Source: Nocardia jiangxiensis NBRC 101359 (GTDB lineage Bacteria > Actinomycetota > Actinomycetes > Mycobacteriales > Mycobacteriaceae). Taken from it: a stretch of 64,000 nucleotides of DNA. How positions within the stretch are numbered: position 1 is the stretch's first letter; each line of letters begins with the position of its first letter. Below the pieces are notes generated by a model. That model did no database searches. It was given only the letters and a program-made list of their open reading frames with translations, and was not told where the DNA came from. The stretch lies in assembly GCF_000308615.1 (NCBI RefSeq), contig NZ_BAGB01000174.1, forward strand, positions 186,001-250,000, given 5' to 3'. This document shows, piece after piece, positions 42,769-52,220 of the stretch. The position numbers and the translations under genes are program-made.

Positions 42769-43485
42769 ATGGTTGTTCGATCCCTCGATACCGTCGATCC
42801 GGGTGTGGGCGCGATTCGCTCGGTCGCCGATGCGCGCGCGCACGCCTGCAGGCATCGGTTGCGGTACCGGGTGGCGATCATCGCCCCGAACGTCGTCGAC
42901 GCCGTGCGCTCGGTGGGCGGCTGGGTCTTCGATCGGGTCATGGCGGGTTGGGAGGTCACCGTCGTGGTGCCGGATCTGGCGGATCGGGCGCCGTTGCAGA
43001 TCCTCGGGGCCATCGTGGTGAACACGGAGGACGCGCTCGGTTCACCGCCGGACGCCGTGCAGATCTGGCCGCACGAACTCGTGGTCGCCGCAACGGTATT
43101 CGACTCCGATTCCCGGGTGCGTTCGGGTGTGACGGCCAATCTCGAGGCACATGGCGAGGAGATCATGTTCTGGGGCCGGTGCGAGGGTCGCGTCCGCGGC
43201 GTCGAACATCGGCTGTCCGCGGCCGCGCGGGCGTTCAAGGCCAGCGCGCTGACGCTCGCCGGGGAATCGTTCGAATCCGTCCCGGGCGTCGAGACCTTCC
43301 ATCGCCGCGGCCCGCGCAGCGGATTCGAGGCCGATCTGGTGCATCTGAGCTCGTGGCCGCGTGCCCGCGGCGGGGCGATGGACTCCTTCGGCTCGGAAAT
43401 CCGGCCGGACGCCGCCGCGGACGCCGTGGTCATCGACATCACGCGAGATGTGCGCCGCCTCCGATACAACGAATCCAACCAATAG
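42769..43485 (+). CDS. Conserved hypothetical protein
   Basis: A 238-residue soluble protein (RLRYRVAIIAPNVVDAVRSV, WVFDRVMAGWEVTVVVPDL, LGAIVVNTEDALG). ATG 42769 is used. The composition and core fit a mixed alpha/beta fold, but I do not recognise the family. It is the first gene downstream of the 42.6-kb operator and precedes the acyl-CoA synthetase by 176 bp. Confidence 0.6.
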   Translation: MVVRSLDTVDPGVGAIRSVADARAHACRHRLRYRVAIIAPNVVDAVRSVGGWVFDRVMAGWEVTVVVPDLADRAPLQILGAIVVNTEDALGSPPDAVQIWPHELVVAATVFDSDSRVRSGVTANLEAHGEEIMFWGRCEGRVRGVEHRLSAAARAFKASALTLAGESFESVPGVETFHRRGPRSGFEADLVHLSSWPRARGGAMDSFGSEIRPDAAADAVVIDITRDVRRLRYNESNQ

Positions 43486-43545
43486 TTCTCTTTTTCCTAC
43501 CAATTCGCTCTCGAGAATGAGAAGCGCGTTCTACTCTCGACTAGA

Positions 43546-43565
43546 GCCCGGTTCTCGAACCGGGC
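43546..43565. promoter_or_regulatory. 20-bp palindrome ahead of the acyl-CoA synthetase
   Basis: GCCCGGTTC (43546-43554) and GAACCGGGC (43557-43565) are perfect 9-bp arms around TC, about 96 bp before the ATG at 43662. A GAGAAT lies at 43513-43518. It could be an operator or an RNA hairpin in the leader. Confidence 0.4.
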
Positions 43566-43661
43566 CCCGCCGGGACGAATTCCCGGCGTCGAATCTCGGA
43601 TCACCTCGATGGAGCGGCGGAGCGAGCCGCCGACTGTCGTACAGGGCATTGGAGCTCGACT

Positions 43662-45209
43662 ATGCGTGTTGTCCCACCGGATCTGGTCGAACGGTACGAA
43701 CGCGAGGGGTGGTGGACCGCCGACACGATCGCGGATCTGCTCACTCGCGGATTGGCCGACGCACCGGACACCGAGTTCCGCGTCCATTCCACCGCCCGGC
43801 CGTGGTCGGGCACTTTTCGCGACGTCGAACTGGTGGCGCGACGACTGGCCGGCGGCCTGCGCGCCCGCGGCGTCACCGCCGGAGATGCCGTCGCGTTCCA
43901 ACTGCCGAACTGGATGGAGGCGGCGGCCGCGTTCTGGGCGGCCTCGCTGCTGGGCGCGGTGGTGGTGCCCATCGTGCACATCTACGGGCATCGGGAAGTG
44001 GGCCACATCCTCGAATCGGTCCGGCCGCGGGTGTTCCTCACCGCCGACCGATTCGGTTCGCGCACTTACGATCCCGAGGTGTACGCCGAGGTGCCCGTCG
44101 TCGGCGTCGTGGGCGGGAAGGATCCCGGCACGGACTTCGACGCCCTGCTCGCCGACCAGGCGTGGCAGGGGCAGGCCGCGGTGGATCCGGCCGCGCCGGT
44201 GCTGATCGCCTTCACCTCCGGAACCACCAGCGCGCCCAAGGGTGTGGTGCACAGCCACCGGACCCTGCTGTTCGAGACCCGGCAGATGACCGCGCGACGT
44301 CCCGCCGATCTGACCCCGCAACTCATCACCGCACCGGTCGGGCACTTCATCGGCATGCTGACCGCATTCCTGGTCCCGGTGCTGGAGGGCAGCACGATCG
44401 ATATGGTCGACACCTGGAATCCCGAACAGGTGCTCGAGCTGATGACCACGCACGGCATCGCCGTCGGCGGCGGCGTGCCGTACTACATGACGAGTCTGAT
44501 CGATCATCCGAACTTCACCCCCGAACATCTGGCCTTGATCAAGTACGCCGGGCTGGGCGGAGCACCCGTGCCGGTCGCGGTGGTGGAGCGGCTCACGGCG
44601 CTGGGGATCGAGGTGGCGCGGTCCTACGGGAGTACCGAACATCCGTCGATGACGGTGTCGGAGTACACCGATTCCCGCGACAAGCGGATCTACACCGACG
44701 GCTGCCCGGCGTGCGGTGTAGAGGTGCGCCTGACCGAGGGCGGCGAAATCCTCAGTCGCGGACCGGATCTGTGCGTGGGCTACACCGACGACGCGCTCAC
44801 CACCGCGCGATTCGACGCGCAGGGCTGGTATCACAGCGGGGACGTCGCCACGCTCGATGCCGACGGCTACATCACGATCACCGACCGCACCACCGATCTG
44901 ATCATTCGCGGCGGGGAGAACATCAGCGCACTCGAGGTCGAGGACGTACTGATCACCATGCCGGGCGTGGTCGAGGCGGCGGCCGTGGCCGCACCCGATA
45001 CCCGCCTGGGCGAGCACGTCGCCGCGGTGCTGCGGCCGGCCGCCGATATTCCGGCTCCCACCCTCGAGGATTTGCGCGCGCATTTCGCGAACGCCGGTCT
45101 GGCCAAACAGAAATGGCCAGAGGAGATCCACATCGTGACCGACTTCCCGCGCACGGCGAGCGGCAAGGTCCAGAAATTCCTGCTGCGCCGGAACCTGCGT
45201 TCCGCGTAA
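43662..45209 (+). CDS. AMP-forming acyl-CoA synthetase
   Basis: A 515-residue ANL-superfamily ligase. The phosphate loop FTSGTTSAPKGVVHSH, the adenine region SYGSTEHP, the hinge DRTTDLIIRGGENIS and the C-terminal catalytic lysine segment RTASGKVQK are present. It should activate a carboxylic acid made in arm A as a CoA thioester. It lies 48 bp before the MFS gene in the same direction, suggesting uptake and activation are co-expressed. Confidence 0.92.
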   Translation: MRVVPPDLVERYEREGWWTADTIADLLTRGLADAPDTEFRVHSTARPWSGTFRDVELVARRLAGGLRARGVTAGDAVAFQLPNWMEAAAAFWAASLLGAVVVPIVHIYGHREVGHILESVRPRVFLTADRFGSRTYDPEVYAEVPVVGVVGGKDPGTDFDALLADQAWQGQAAVDPAAPVLIAFTSGTTSAPKGVVHSHRTLLFETRQMTARRPADLTPQLITAPVGHFIGMLTAFLVPVLEGSTIDMVDTWNPEQVLELMTTHGIAVGGGVPYYMTSLIDHPNFTPEHLALIKYAGLGGAPVPVAVVERLTALGIEVARSYGSTEHPSMTVSEYTDSRDKRIYTDGCPACGVEVRLTEGGEILSRGPDLCVGYTDDALTTARFDAQGWYHSGDVATLDADGYITITDRTTDLIIRGGENISALEVEDVLITMPGVVEAAAVAAPDTRLGEHVAAVLRPAADIPAPTLEDLRAHFANAGLAKQKWPEEIHIVTDFPRTASGKVQKFLLRRNLRSA

Positions 45210-45257
45210 TTCCCGGCGTCTTTTCGCCGTTCGTTCCATTCCTTCCGGGAGACACCC

Positions 45258-46871
45258 ATGTCCACAACCCAGACCAGTCCGGTGCCGGACGATACCGGCG
45301 CAGCGGTCACCCACAGCGCCGGCCGACTCGACGACGCCTCGAAATTCCGCATCGCCGCGATACTCCTGGTGATCGTGCTCTACACCGAAATCGCCCCGCT
45401 GCAGTACACGATGGTCGCCGCGGCGCTGCAGAAGATGACCACGACGTTCCCCACGGTCGGCGGCAACATCAACTGGGCAGTGATCATCCTCGGACTCGTA
45501 GGCGCCTCGGCCACACCGGTTCTCGGCAAGGCGAGCGATATCTGGGGTAAGAAGCGGATGCTGCTCGTATGCGGGGTGCTGTTCCTCGCCGGATGCGTGA
45601 TCTGCGCCTCGACGAGCAACTGGACCATTTTCCTGATCGGGCGCGGATTGTCCGCATTCGCCATCGCGACCCAGTTCATCTCCTACGGACTGGTGCGAGA
45701 CCTGTTGCCCCGCAAGTATGTTCCGATCGGGCTCGGCTTCATCGGAACCGGCGTCGGCTTCTCCGGTGTGGCCGCGCCGCTGATCGGCGGAGTGCTGGTC
45801 GACCATTTCGACTGGCGGTCGATGTTCTGGTTCCTGGCCATCTTCACCATCGTGCTGACCCCGCTGGTGATCTTCGTGGTGCCGGAATCCACTGTGCGGC
45901 TGTGGGACCGGATCGATCCGTTCGGCGCGGTGCTGCTGTCCGCGGGTGCGCTGCTGACCCTGTTGTACCTGGACAACGGGCAGAACTGGGGCTGGACGCG
46001 AGCGACGAGTCTGCTGTGGCTGATCGTCGGCCTGCTCCTGCTGGTGTCCTTCGTCGTCGTCGAGCGTCGGGTGTCGCGGCCGATCATGGATATGCGGCTA
46101 CTGCTGAATCCCAAGGTCAGCGTCGTTTTGTTGATGACGGTCATCGGTATGGGGATCACCGCCGTGCAGCCGCTGGCGCTGGGATACATGACCCAGACGC
46201 CGAACAGCGATACGTTGCGCGGGCAGATCGCCGAGGGTGCGGTGGCGCACGCGCAGGCCGCGGGACATCCGATACCGCGGGACATGATCCGCGTATTCCT
46301 GGACCCCGGTTACAGTTACGGCAACGGGTACGGCATGGTCCAGTACGCGGTGCACATCGGTATGTGGGCCGGGGTGCTGGGGATGATCGTCGGGCCGTTC
46401 GCCGGAGCGCTGATCCGCCGGATCGGCGGGCGGATACCCGCGATCATCGCCTTCGCGCTGCTGACCGTGTCCGCCATCGGATTCGCCGTCTCGCAGTACA
46501 GCCTGGTCACCTATCTGGTGCTGTACATCCTGTCCGGCATCGCCTTCGGCTTCCTGTACGCCGCGCTGCCTTCCCTGATCGTCGAGGCGGTGCCGCCGGA
46601 GCAGCAGGGCATCAGCAGCGGAATGCTCGGTGTGACAACCAGTTTGGGCACCGGTGCGGCCATGGCGGTGACGACGGCGCTGCTGAACAACAACCCGGTC
46701 GTCGCGCACATCGATATCGCGGGTCATACGACGAGCCAGGTGATTCCGCAGGTGTTCGCCGATCGCGGATACACCGACGGTTTCTGGGTGATGGTCGGCA
46801 CGACCGCCGTCGCCCTGGTCATCGCGGTGCTGATGCGGCACGGCCGCAAACCGGCCACCGGCGGGGAGTGA
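45258..46871 (+). CDS. MFS transporter (DHA2/EmrB-like)
   Basis: A 537-residue membrane protein with about 13-14 segments. The N-terminal loop LGKASDIWGKKRML is the MFS signature, and GFIGTGVGFSGVAAPLIGG is like motif C of drug:H+ antiporters. A 60-residue hydrophilic loop (around TQTPNSDTLRGQIAEG) sits in the second half. In this context it may import the substrate or export a toxic intermediate. A bidirectional hairpin follows. Confidence 0.9.
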   Translation: MSTTQTSPVPDDTGAAVTHSAGRLDDASKFRIAAILLVIVLYTEIAPLQYTMVAAALQKMTTTFPTVGGNINWAVIILGLVGASATPVLGKASDIWGKKRMLLVCGVLFLAGCVICASTSNWTIFLIGRGLSAFAIATQFISYGLVRDLLPRKYVPIGLGFIGTGVGFSGVAAPLIGGVLVDHFDWRSMFWFLAIFTIVLTPLVIFVVPESTVRLWDRIDPFGAVLLSAGALLTLLYLDNGQNWGWTRATSLLWLIVGLLLLVSFVVVERRVSRPIMDMRLLLNPKVSVVLLMTVIGMGITAVQPLALGYMTQTPNSDTLRGQIAEGAVAHAQAAGHPIPRDMIRVFLDPGYSYGNGYGMVQYAVHIGMWAGVLGMIVGPFAGALIRRIGGRIPAIIAFALLTVSAIGFAVSQYSLVTYLVLYILSGIAFGFLYAALPSLIVEAVPPEQQGISSGMLGVTTSLGTGAAMAVTTALLNNNPVVAHIDIAGHTTSQVIPQVFADRGYTDGFWVMVGTTAVALVIAVLMRHGRKPATGGE

Positions 46872-46888
46872 CGCGGCGAGGTGAATAA

Positions 46889-46922
46889 CGCAGCGCCCGT
46901 TCGTATTCGAACGGGCGCTGCG
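46889..46922. terminator. Strong hairpin between convergent genes
   Basis: CGCAGCGCCCGTTCG and its exact complement form a 15-bp stem with a TATT loop, 17 bp after the MFS stop and 1 bp beyond the stop of the minus-strand phosphotransferase. It should stop transcription from both arms. Confidence 0.85.
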
Positions 46923-46923
46923 C

Positions 46924-47952
46924 TCAGACGTCGAGTAGATCCAGACTGCGATGGCGTTCGACCGCGCGGGCCAGCCGGTCGGTGAGATGTTCGATGATCG
47001 GGCGTTCGACCGCGCGGGTGATCGCCCACATGAACAGGCCGTACGGCAGGAATGCGCGGTACAGCCACCAGGCCCGGTCGCGATCGGGCGGGGTGATGCC
47101 GTGCGCGGCCAGGCGGTCGAGGTAGTGCTCGACCAGTTCGCGTTCGTGCCGGGCCAGATCGTCGGGGTCCAGGACGGTCGCCAGATGGTAGGCGACGTCC
47201 AGGGCCCAGACGCCGTGCTGGACGACCTGCCAGTCGATCAGGCCCGGACTGCCGTCGGGGAGTTGGTAGATATTGCCGGTGTGCAGATCGCCGTGCACCA
47301 GGCAGGTCGCCGATTCCTGCGCGAGTGCGCCGATCGCGCCCATCGCCGCGATGAGCCGGTCGGCGTTGTGTACCTCGGTCGAGATCGCCTGTGCTCGGCC
47401 GTCTTCGAGCTGTGCTTGCAGTTGTTCGACGGTCAGGTGTTTGGCGAGCGATACCGGGCGAGGCGGGAAATTCCCGTCCAGCACGGGGAGTTTCCCGTTC
47501 CAGGTGGCCGCGTGCAGGGCCGCGAGCTGATCGAGTGTGGCCGCGGCCTGCTCGGCCCGGTACCCCACGCGCGGATCCAGGAAGTTAGCTCCGGCGGCGA
47601 CGAGGTCCCGCATCAGTACCAGTGCGTGACCGGTCCGCTCATCCACCGCGGCGTGTACGCACGGCGGGGTGCGTACCGGAAGATGGTGGGCGACAAGGCG
47701 ATAGAAGTCGGCCTCCGCACGGGTGGCACGCCGCAGGGCGGGGTTGAAATATCCCTTGGCGCACAGGGCCGTGGGCGCGTCGGTCGGCTGGGCGTAGTCG
47801 ACCCGGAAACGCACCTTCGTGGCAACGGTTTCCAGCCGCTGGACCACATCGGTGCCGGTCACGACGGCGTCGGAATGATCGGTGCTCAGCAGGGCGGTGA
47901 GCCATTGCGGCGAGAGCACGACAGCTTCGTCGTCGGGTGCGGGATTGTTCAT
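46924..47952 (-). CDS. Phosphotransferase-fold (APH family) protein
   Basis: A 342-residue kinase-like protein of the APH/choline kinase fold. The catalytic loop is CLVHGDLHTGNIY with the metal-binding aspartate in LIDWQVVQ. In actinomycetes such proteins are common in acyl-CoA and steroid catabolic clusters and are not antibiotic kinases. It is coupled to the preceding paralogue by a 4-bp overlap and ends arm B. Confidence 0.85.
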   Translation of the reverse strand: MNNPAPDDEAVVLSPQWLTALLSTDHSDAVVTGTDVVQRLETVATKVRFRVDYAQPTDAPTALCAKGYFNPALRRATRAEADFYRLVAHHLPVRTPPCVHAAVDERTGHALVLMRDLVAAGANFLDPRVGYRAEQAAATLDQLAALHAATWNGKLPVLDGNFPPRPVSLAKHLTVEQLQAQLEDGRAQAISTEVHNADRLIAAMGAIGALAQESATCLVHGDLHTGNIYQLPDGSPGLIDWQVVQHGVWALDVAYHLATVLDPDDLARHERELVEHYLDRLAAHGITPPDRDRAWWLYRAFLPYGLFMWAITRAVERPIIEHLTDRLARAVERHRSLDLLDV

Positions 47953-49019
47953 CGAATCCCCTCGGGCACAACCAGACCGGCCAGATCGCAGGCGTGGCGC
48001 AGATAGGAGAAATGCCGGGTGCTGGTGCGCGCCATCGGTGGCAGCGAGCAGCGGCTGTGCAGACTCAGCAGTCCGGCCTTCAAGCGCGCGAACACCTCGT
48101 GCCAGTGCAGATCATCCGGTGTGCGGCCGGTGGATTCGCGCCACAGCGCGATCGTCTCCTCGCGCGTGCCCAGCCCCTCCAGGCGCGGTATGCCCTGTCC
48201 GGCCGAGAGCGATTCGTCGAACAGCAGCCACCAGGCCAGATCGGCGACCGGTCCGGCCAGCGAGACCTGTTCCCAGTCCATCACCCCGAGCACCTGGAAG
48301 TCGTTGTCGTACATGATATTCCCGATCCGGGCATCACCCCAGGACAACCCGGGTGCCGAAGCCGCGGGTCGGTGCGCGTCCAGCCAGTCGAACAGCGCCA
48401 CCGTCACGTCCGGAGTCTTCTCCCCGAAAGCCCAGTCGGCGTACGCCTGCCAATAGGACAGCTGCTGCTCGTCCCCGGACGCACCGTGCTCGGGCCGGTC
48501 GACGAACGCCACCTCCGCGATCGGCACGCGGTGGATCGCGCCGAGCTGCTGCATCGAGTTCTCCCACAGCGTCCGGCGTTGCGCGGGGGTGGCCTCGAAC
48601 AGCCAGCCCGAGGAGTTGTAGACCGGCATGCTCACCGGAACCCGTCCGCGCATACGCCGCATCACATAGAACGGCCTGCCCAGGACGGTGGGATCGGATT
48701 CGAACCAGAGTGGTTCGGGCACCCGGACATCGAATCTGCCGAACAGTGCGCGCAGGATGTCGTACTGCAGCGCGAACCGGGGTTCGTAGTACATCTGATG
48801 GTCCGGACCGGGGGCGATCCGCACGGCGAATTCCGCGGTGCGGCCATCGGCGCGGGCCCGGATCAGGAGGGTTTCGTTGGAAGCGCCCGCACCCTGCGGA
48901 TAGCTGGGCGGGTCGATCTCGACCTCGGCTGCGTCGAGTCGCGCGGCCAGCCAGGGGCGCAGGGAGTCGAGTGCGGCGTCGAGATCACGGCCGGTGGAAA
49001 ATACGGGTGCTTGCTCCAT
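47949..49019 (-). CDS. Phosphotransferase-fold (APH family) protein
   Basis: A 356-residue APH-fold protein with catalytic loop LSWGDARIGNIMYDND and metal aspartate in GVMDWEQVS. The usual H of the HGD motif is W here (WGDAR), a feature seen in some acyl-CoA-cluster members. It is upstream of, and coupled to, the other APH gene. Both may phosphorylate a hydroxylated intermediate, which is inference from context. Confidence 0.85.
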   Translation of the reverse strand: MEQAPVFSTGRDLDAALDSLRPWLAARLDAAEVEIDPPSYPQGAGASNETLLIRARADGRTAEFAVRIAPGPDHQMYYEPRFALQYDILRALFGRFDVRVPEPLWFESDPTVLGRPFYVMRRMRGRVPVSMPVYNSSGWLFEATPAQRRTLWENSMQQLGAIHRVPIAEVAFVDRPEHGASGDEQQLSYWQAYADWAFGEKTPDVTVALFDWLDAHRPAASAPGLSWGDARIGNIMYDNDFQVLGVMDWEQVSLAGPVADLAWWLLFDESLSAGQGIPRLEGLGTREETIALWRESTGRTPDDLHWHEVFARLKAGLLSLHSRCSLPPMARTSTRHFSYLRHACDLAGLVVPEGIR

Positions 49020-49031
49020 TGCGCGGCACCA

Positions 49032-49712
49032 TTACCTCTCGGGGAGATGGCCGCCGAAGGCGGCCAGACAGAATGACCACAGGCGTTCGCCGAAATCGCC
49101 GGTATCGGCGGGGGAGGGTGCGAACGCGTAGTGGTGGTACACCGACATGACGAGTTTGGTCGCCAGCCACGCATCGGCGGCGGGGTCGGCGGAATGCAGC
49201 AGGTTCTGCTGGTTGGCGTTCCGCAGTTCCTGCTCGATGAGATCCGCGAAGGACTGGTTGGCCCCCGCCATCTCGGTGGGGAACAACTGATACAGCCGCC
49301 AGTGCTCGGCGGTGACGAATTTCGGTGCGGCGCCTTGGGCGCCGTCCAGTGAATGCAGTGCGGAGGAGATGTAGAAACGCAAGCGGGACACCGGATCCGG
49401 CAATTGCATCGCGGCCTCGGCGAGCCTGGCCGACGCCTCGATCAGGAAGTCCTCGAAGACGGCCAGCAGCAGTTGATCCTTACTCGCGAAATGCCGGTAG
49501 AAGGTCTGCAGGGCGATGCCGGCCTCCTTGGACAACTGCTGTGTGGTGAAACCGGAGCCCTCGGTCTCGAGCAGGCGGCGGGCCGCGGCGACGATCGTCT
49601 GCGCCTGCTCGATACTGCGGATGCGCGAACGTTGCACCGAGCGTGAGCGCGCCGCGGCGCGATCGGCCCATGCCGGGGAGTCGCGCGTGACCGAGGAATC
49701 CGATGTGACCAC
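49032..49712 (-). CDS. TetR-family transcriptional regulator
   Basis: A 226-residue regulator with helix-turn-helix SGFTTQQLSKEAGIALQTFY and a helical C-terminal domain (SFADLIEQELRNANQQNLLH). It lies inside arm B, 14 bp after the reductase gene and 12 bp before the APH pair, so it is co-transcribed with the genes it may control. Confidence 0.9.
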   Translation of the reverse strand: MVTSDSSVTRDSPAWADRAAARSRSVQRSRIRSIEQAQTIVAAARRLLETEGSGFTTQQLSKEAGIALQTFYRHFASKDQLLLAVFEDFLIEASARLAEAAMQLPDPVSRLRFYISSALHSLDGAQGAAPKFVTAEHWRLYQLFPTEMAGANQSFADLIEQELRNANQQNLLHSADPAADAWLATKLVMSVYHHYAFAPSPADTGDFGERLWSFCLAAFGGHLPER

Positions 49713-49726
49713 TGCGGACCTGCCTT

Positions 49727-50161
49727 TCAGACGGGGCTGAGCGTGACGACCGGAATCACCCGGCGGGTGCGTTCCTGGTAGGCGTCGTAGTTCGGCCAGT
49801 ATGCCGTGACGATGTTCCAGAGCCGGTCGCGTTCCTCGCCGGTCGCGGTCCGCGCGCGGACCGGCAGGTGCTCGGCCTTGATCTGGATCTCGGCCTCGGG
49901 ATGTGCCCGCAGGTTGAGATACCAGGCCGGATGACGCGGTGCGCCGCCGGTCGAGGCGACCACGAGATAGTCCGCGCCGTCCCGGCCGTAGATCAGCGCC
50001 GAGGTCCGGCGGGTGCCGGTCTTGCGTCCGGTCGTGGTCAACAGCAGGATCGGAACGCCGTTCCAGGAATAGCCGACGTCGCCGTCGGTTTCCCGGTATC
50101 GAGCCACATGTTCGGCGCCCCGCAGGGTGATGTCGGGCGATCGGTAGGTGGAATCGGGCAC
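49727..50161 (-). CDS. Deazaflavin (F420)-dependent nitroreductase family protein
   Basis: A 144-residue split-barrel protein of the Ddn family. Typical features are LLLTTTGRKTGTRRTSALIY, DYLVVASTGGAPRHPAWYLNL and WNIVTAYWPNYDAYQERT. Members reduce substrates with F420H2. It could reduce an enone produced by the P450/SDR pair upstream. F420 dependence is inferred from the family. Confidence 0.9.
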   Translation of the reverse strand: MPDSTYRSPDITLRGAEHVARYRETDGDVGYSWNGVPILLLTTTGRKTGTRRTSALIYGRDGADYLVVASTGGAPRHPAWYLNLRAHPEAEIQIKAEHLPVRARTATGEERDRLWNIVTAYWPNYDAYQERTRRVIPVVTLSPV

Positions 50162-50182
50162 TGTGCCTCCAGGGTTGTGCGC

Positions 50183-51430
50183 TCAGCCGAACAGCACGGG
50201 AATTTCGGTCGCGCCGCGCTCGTACAGGCCGATGATGCGCGGCGGTGGGGCGTCGGGATCCAGGCGCAGATTCGGCAGCCGGTCCAGCAGTGCGCCGATT
50301 CCGGTCACCATCTCCGCCTTGGCCACATGCATGCCGAGGCAGGCATGCGCACCGCTGCCGAAGGCGAAGGAGGGCCGCGGTTTTCGGGTGAGGTCGTAGA
50401 CGTCCGGATCCGGCCAGCGCGCCGGATCCCGGTTGGCCGCGGCCACGCCCAGGTGCAGCACCGCGCCCTCGGGCAGGTGGACGCCGTGAAAGTCGATGTC
50501 ACGCATGACATATCGGGAAAACATCGGATCGGTCGGCTGCCAGCGCAGTGCCTCGTCGATGGCCGGGCGCAGCAGCGTCCGATCGGCCCTGACCGCTTCG
50601 AGTATCTCGGGTCGCTGCAACAGCGCGGTCAGGGTGATGCCCATCTGCTTCCAGGTGGTGCCCGATCCGGCGGTCAGCAGAAGCACTGCGAACGAATGGA
50701 TCTCGGCATCGGTGAGCCGTTCGGGCGCGCCGTCCTCGCCCGGAAGTTCGGCCTGGACCAGCACACTGAGCAGATCGTCGCGCGGGGATTCGCGGCGCGC
50801 CGCCACGAGCGGGCGGATCAGTTCCACGACCCGGTCCGGCCGCTGCAACGCCGCGCGGATCTCCAACGCCTGATCCACCGGAACACCGAAGCTGCCGGTG
50901 ATGGTGAGCACCGGGATGGCCGCGCAGAAATCCACGTTGAGTTCCGCGCGGCCCTCATCGATGAAGCCATCGATGAGCTCGTGCACGGTCCGCTCGATCC
51001 AGTTGTGGATCCACCAGCCCGCATTCGACGGCGTGAACGACGGCTGCACCAGGGCCCGATATCTGCGGTGCTGGGCGCCGCTCATCGCGAGCATGCTGTT
51101 CGTCGCGCCGACCGGACCCTGATTGGGATCCACCGGATGAGGTGCGGATACGAACACCTCCGGATTGCGGTACGCCGAATCGCAAGCGGCGAAACCGAAT
51201 GCGGAGAAATGTTCCCGATCCGGTTCGGGCAGCCCGTGGAACACCGCCCGACCCGGATAGCCGGTCAGTTCGTGCACCGTGCCCGGTTGGACCGGCGCCT
51301 GTGCGCGGAGCCGATGCCAGACCGGATAGGGATCGTCCTGGTAGTCGCCGCCGGTCTGCACGAGATAGGAACCGCGCAGGTCGAACAGTTCGCGGACCCG
51401 TGCGCGGTCCAATCGTGTTGCTGCGGACAT
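50183..51430 (-). CDS. Cytochrome P450
   Basis: A 415-residue P450 with haem loop FAFGSGAHACLGMHVA, I-helix TAGSGTTWKQ (the usual acidic residue before TT is replaced by Gly-Thr-Thr context) and ExxR in DEALRWQP. ATG 51430 is chosen; the longer frame runs into the SDR gene. A ferredoxin is encoded two genes upstream. It should hydroxylate the arm B substrate. Confidence 0.93.
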   Translation of the reverse strand: MSAATRLDRARVRELFDLRGSYLVQTGGDYQDDPYPVWHRLRAQAPVQPGTVHELTGYPGRAVFHGLPEPDREHFSAFGFAACDSAYRNPEVFVSAPHPVDPNQGPVGATNSMLAMSGAQHRRYRALVQPSFTPSNAGWWIHNWIERTVHELIDGFIDEGRAELNVDFCAAIPVLTITGSFGVPVDQALEIRAALQRPDRVVELIRPLVAARRESPRDDLLSVLVQAELPGEDGAPERLTDAEIHSFAVLLLTAGSGTTWKQMGITLTALLQRPEILEAVRADRTLLRPAIDEALRWQPTDPMFSRYVMRDIDFHGVHLPEGAVLHLGVAAANRDPARWPDPDVYDLTRKPRPSFAFGSGAHACLGMHVAKAEMVTGIGALLDRLPNLRLDPDAPPPRIIGLYERGATEIPVLFG

Positions 51431-51434
51431 GATC

Positions 51435-52205
51435 TCACCTCGCCACATATCCGCCGTCGACCGGCAGCAGTACGCCGGTGATGTTCGCGGCGCGTTCGGA
51501 TGCCAGGAAGACCGCGGCCTCGGCGCAGTCCTCGGCGGTGATCGGGCGGCCGAGTGGATGGTTGGCCGCGGTGCGCTGGGCGACCGTGTCCGGATCCCCG
51601 GACAGGCCACCGGCCGCCATGAATCCGGTGTACGGCATACCCGCCGGGCAGATCGCATTGGCGCGGATGCCGAACGGCGCGCCCTCGATCGCCACGGCCT
51701 TGGTCAGCTGATGGACCGCGCCCTTGGTGGCGGCGTACACCGCACCGCCCCAGGCCACCAGTCCCGCGACCGGGCCGGTATTGAGTACGACTCCGCCGCC
51801 GTCCTGCCGTTTGAACTGTGCGACAGCGTGTTTGGAGCCGAAGAACACCCCGCCCACATTGATCGCGAACAATCGCTGGAAATCCTCGGCCGTGTGGTCC
51901 TCGAGCTTCGAGCCCAGTCGCGGCGTCGGCACGCCCACGTTGTTGTACACCACGTCCAGGCGGCCGAAGTGCTCGGCCGCCGCGGCGATCATCGCCTCGA
52001 CCTCGTCCTCGTGCGCGACATCGCAGGCGATGGGAACCGCTGTGCCACCGTCCTTCTCGATCCGGCGCACGGTCTCCTCGGCCGCTTCGAGCCGGATGTC
52101 CGCGCACAGCACACGGGCGCCCTCGGCGGCGAACCGCACCGCCGAGGCCGCACCCACGCCGGACCCGGCGCCGGTGACGACCGCGCCCTTACCTTCGAGC
52201 ATCAT
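51435..52205 (-). CDS. SDR family protein with altered catalytic serine
   Basis: A 256-residue SDR with TGAGSGVGAASA, NNVG instead of NNAG, and Y157-AAT-K161. The residue 13 before the tyrosine, normally Ser, is Gly (G144 in LNTGPVAG), with Thr143 just before it. The protein may use that threonine or have lost activity. It lies between the P450 and the ferredoxin and probably handles the P450 product. Confidence 0.88.
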   Translation of the reverse strand: MMLEGKGAVVTGAGSGVGAASAVRFAAEGARVLCADIRLEAAEETVRRIEKDGGTAVPIACDVAHEDEVEAMIAAAAEHFGRLDVVYNNVGVPTPRLGSKLEDHTAEDFQRLFAINVGGVFFGSKHAVAQFKRQDGGGVVLNTGPVAGLVAWGGAVYAATKGAVHQLTKAVAIEGAPFGIRANAICPAGMPYTGFMAAGGLSGDPDTVAQRTAANHPLGRPITAEDCAEAAVFLASERAANITGVLLPVDGGYVAR

Positions 52206-52220
52206 TCGAATTCACTCTCG

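Noticed and set aside
43497..45806. 769-codon minus-strand ORF
   Set aside because: Antisense to the acyl-CoA synthetase and MFS genes; Arg/Gly/His-rich without motifs.
49868..51481. 537-codon plus-strand ORF
   Set aside because: Antisense to the P450 and reductase genes.
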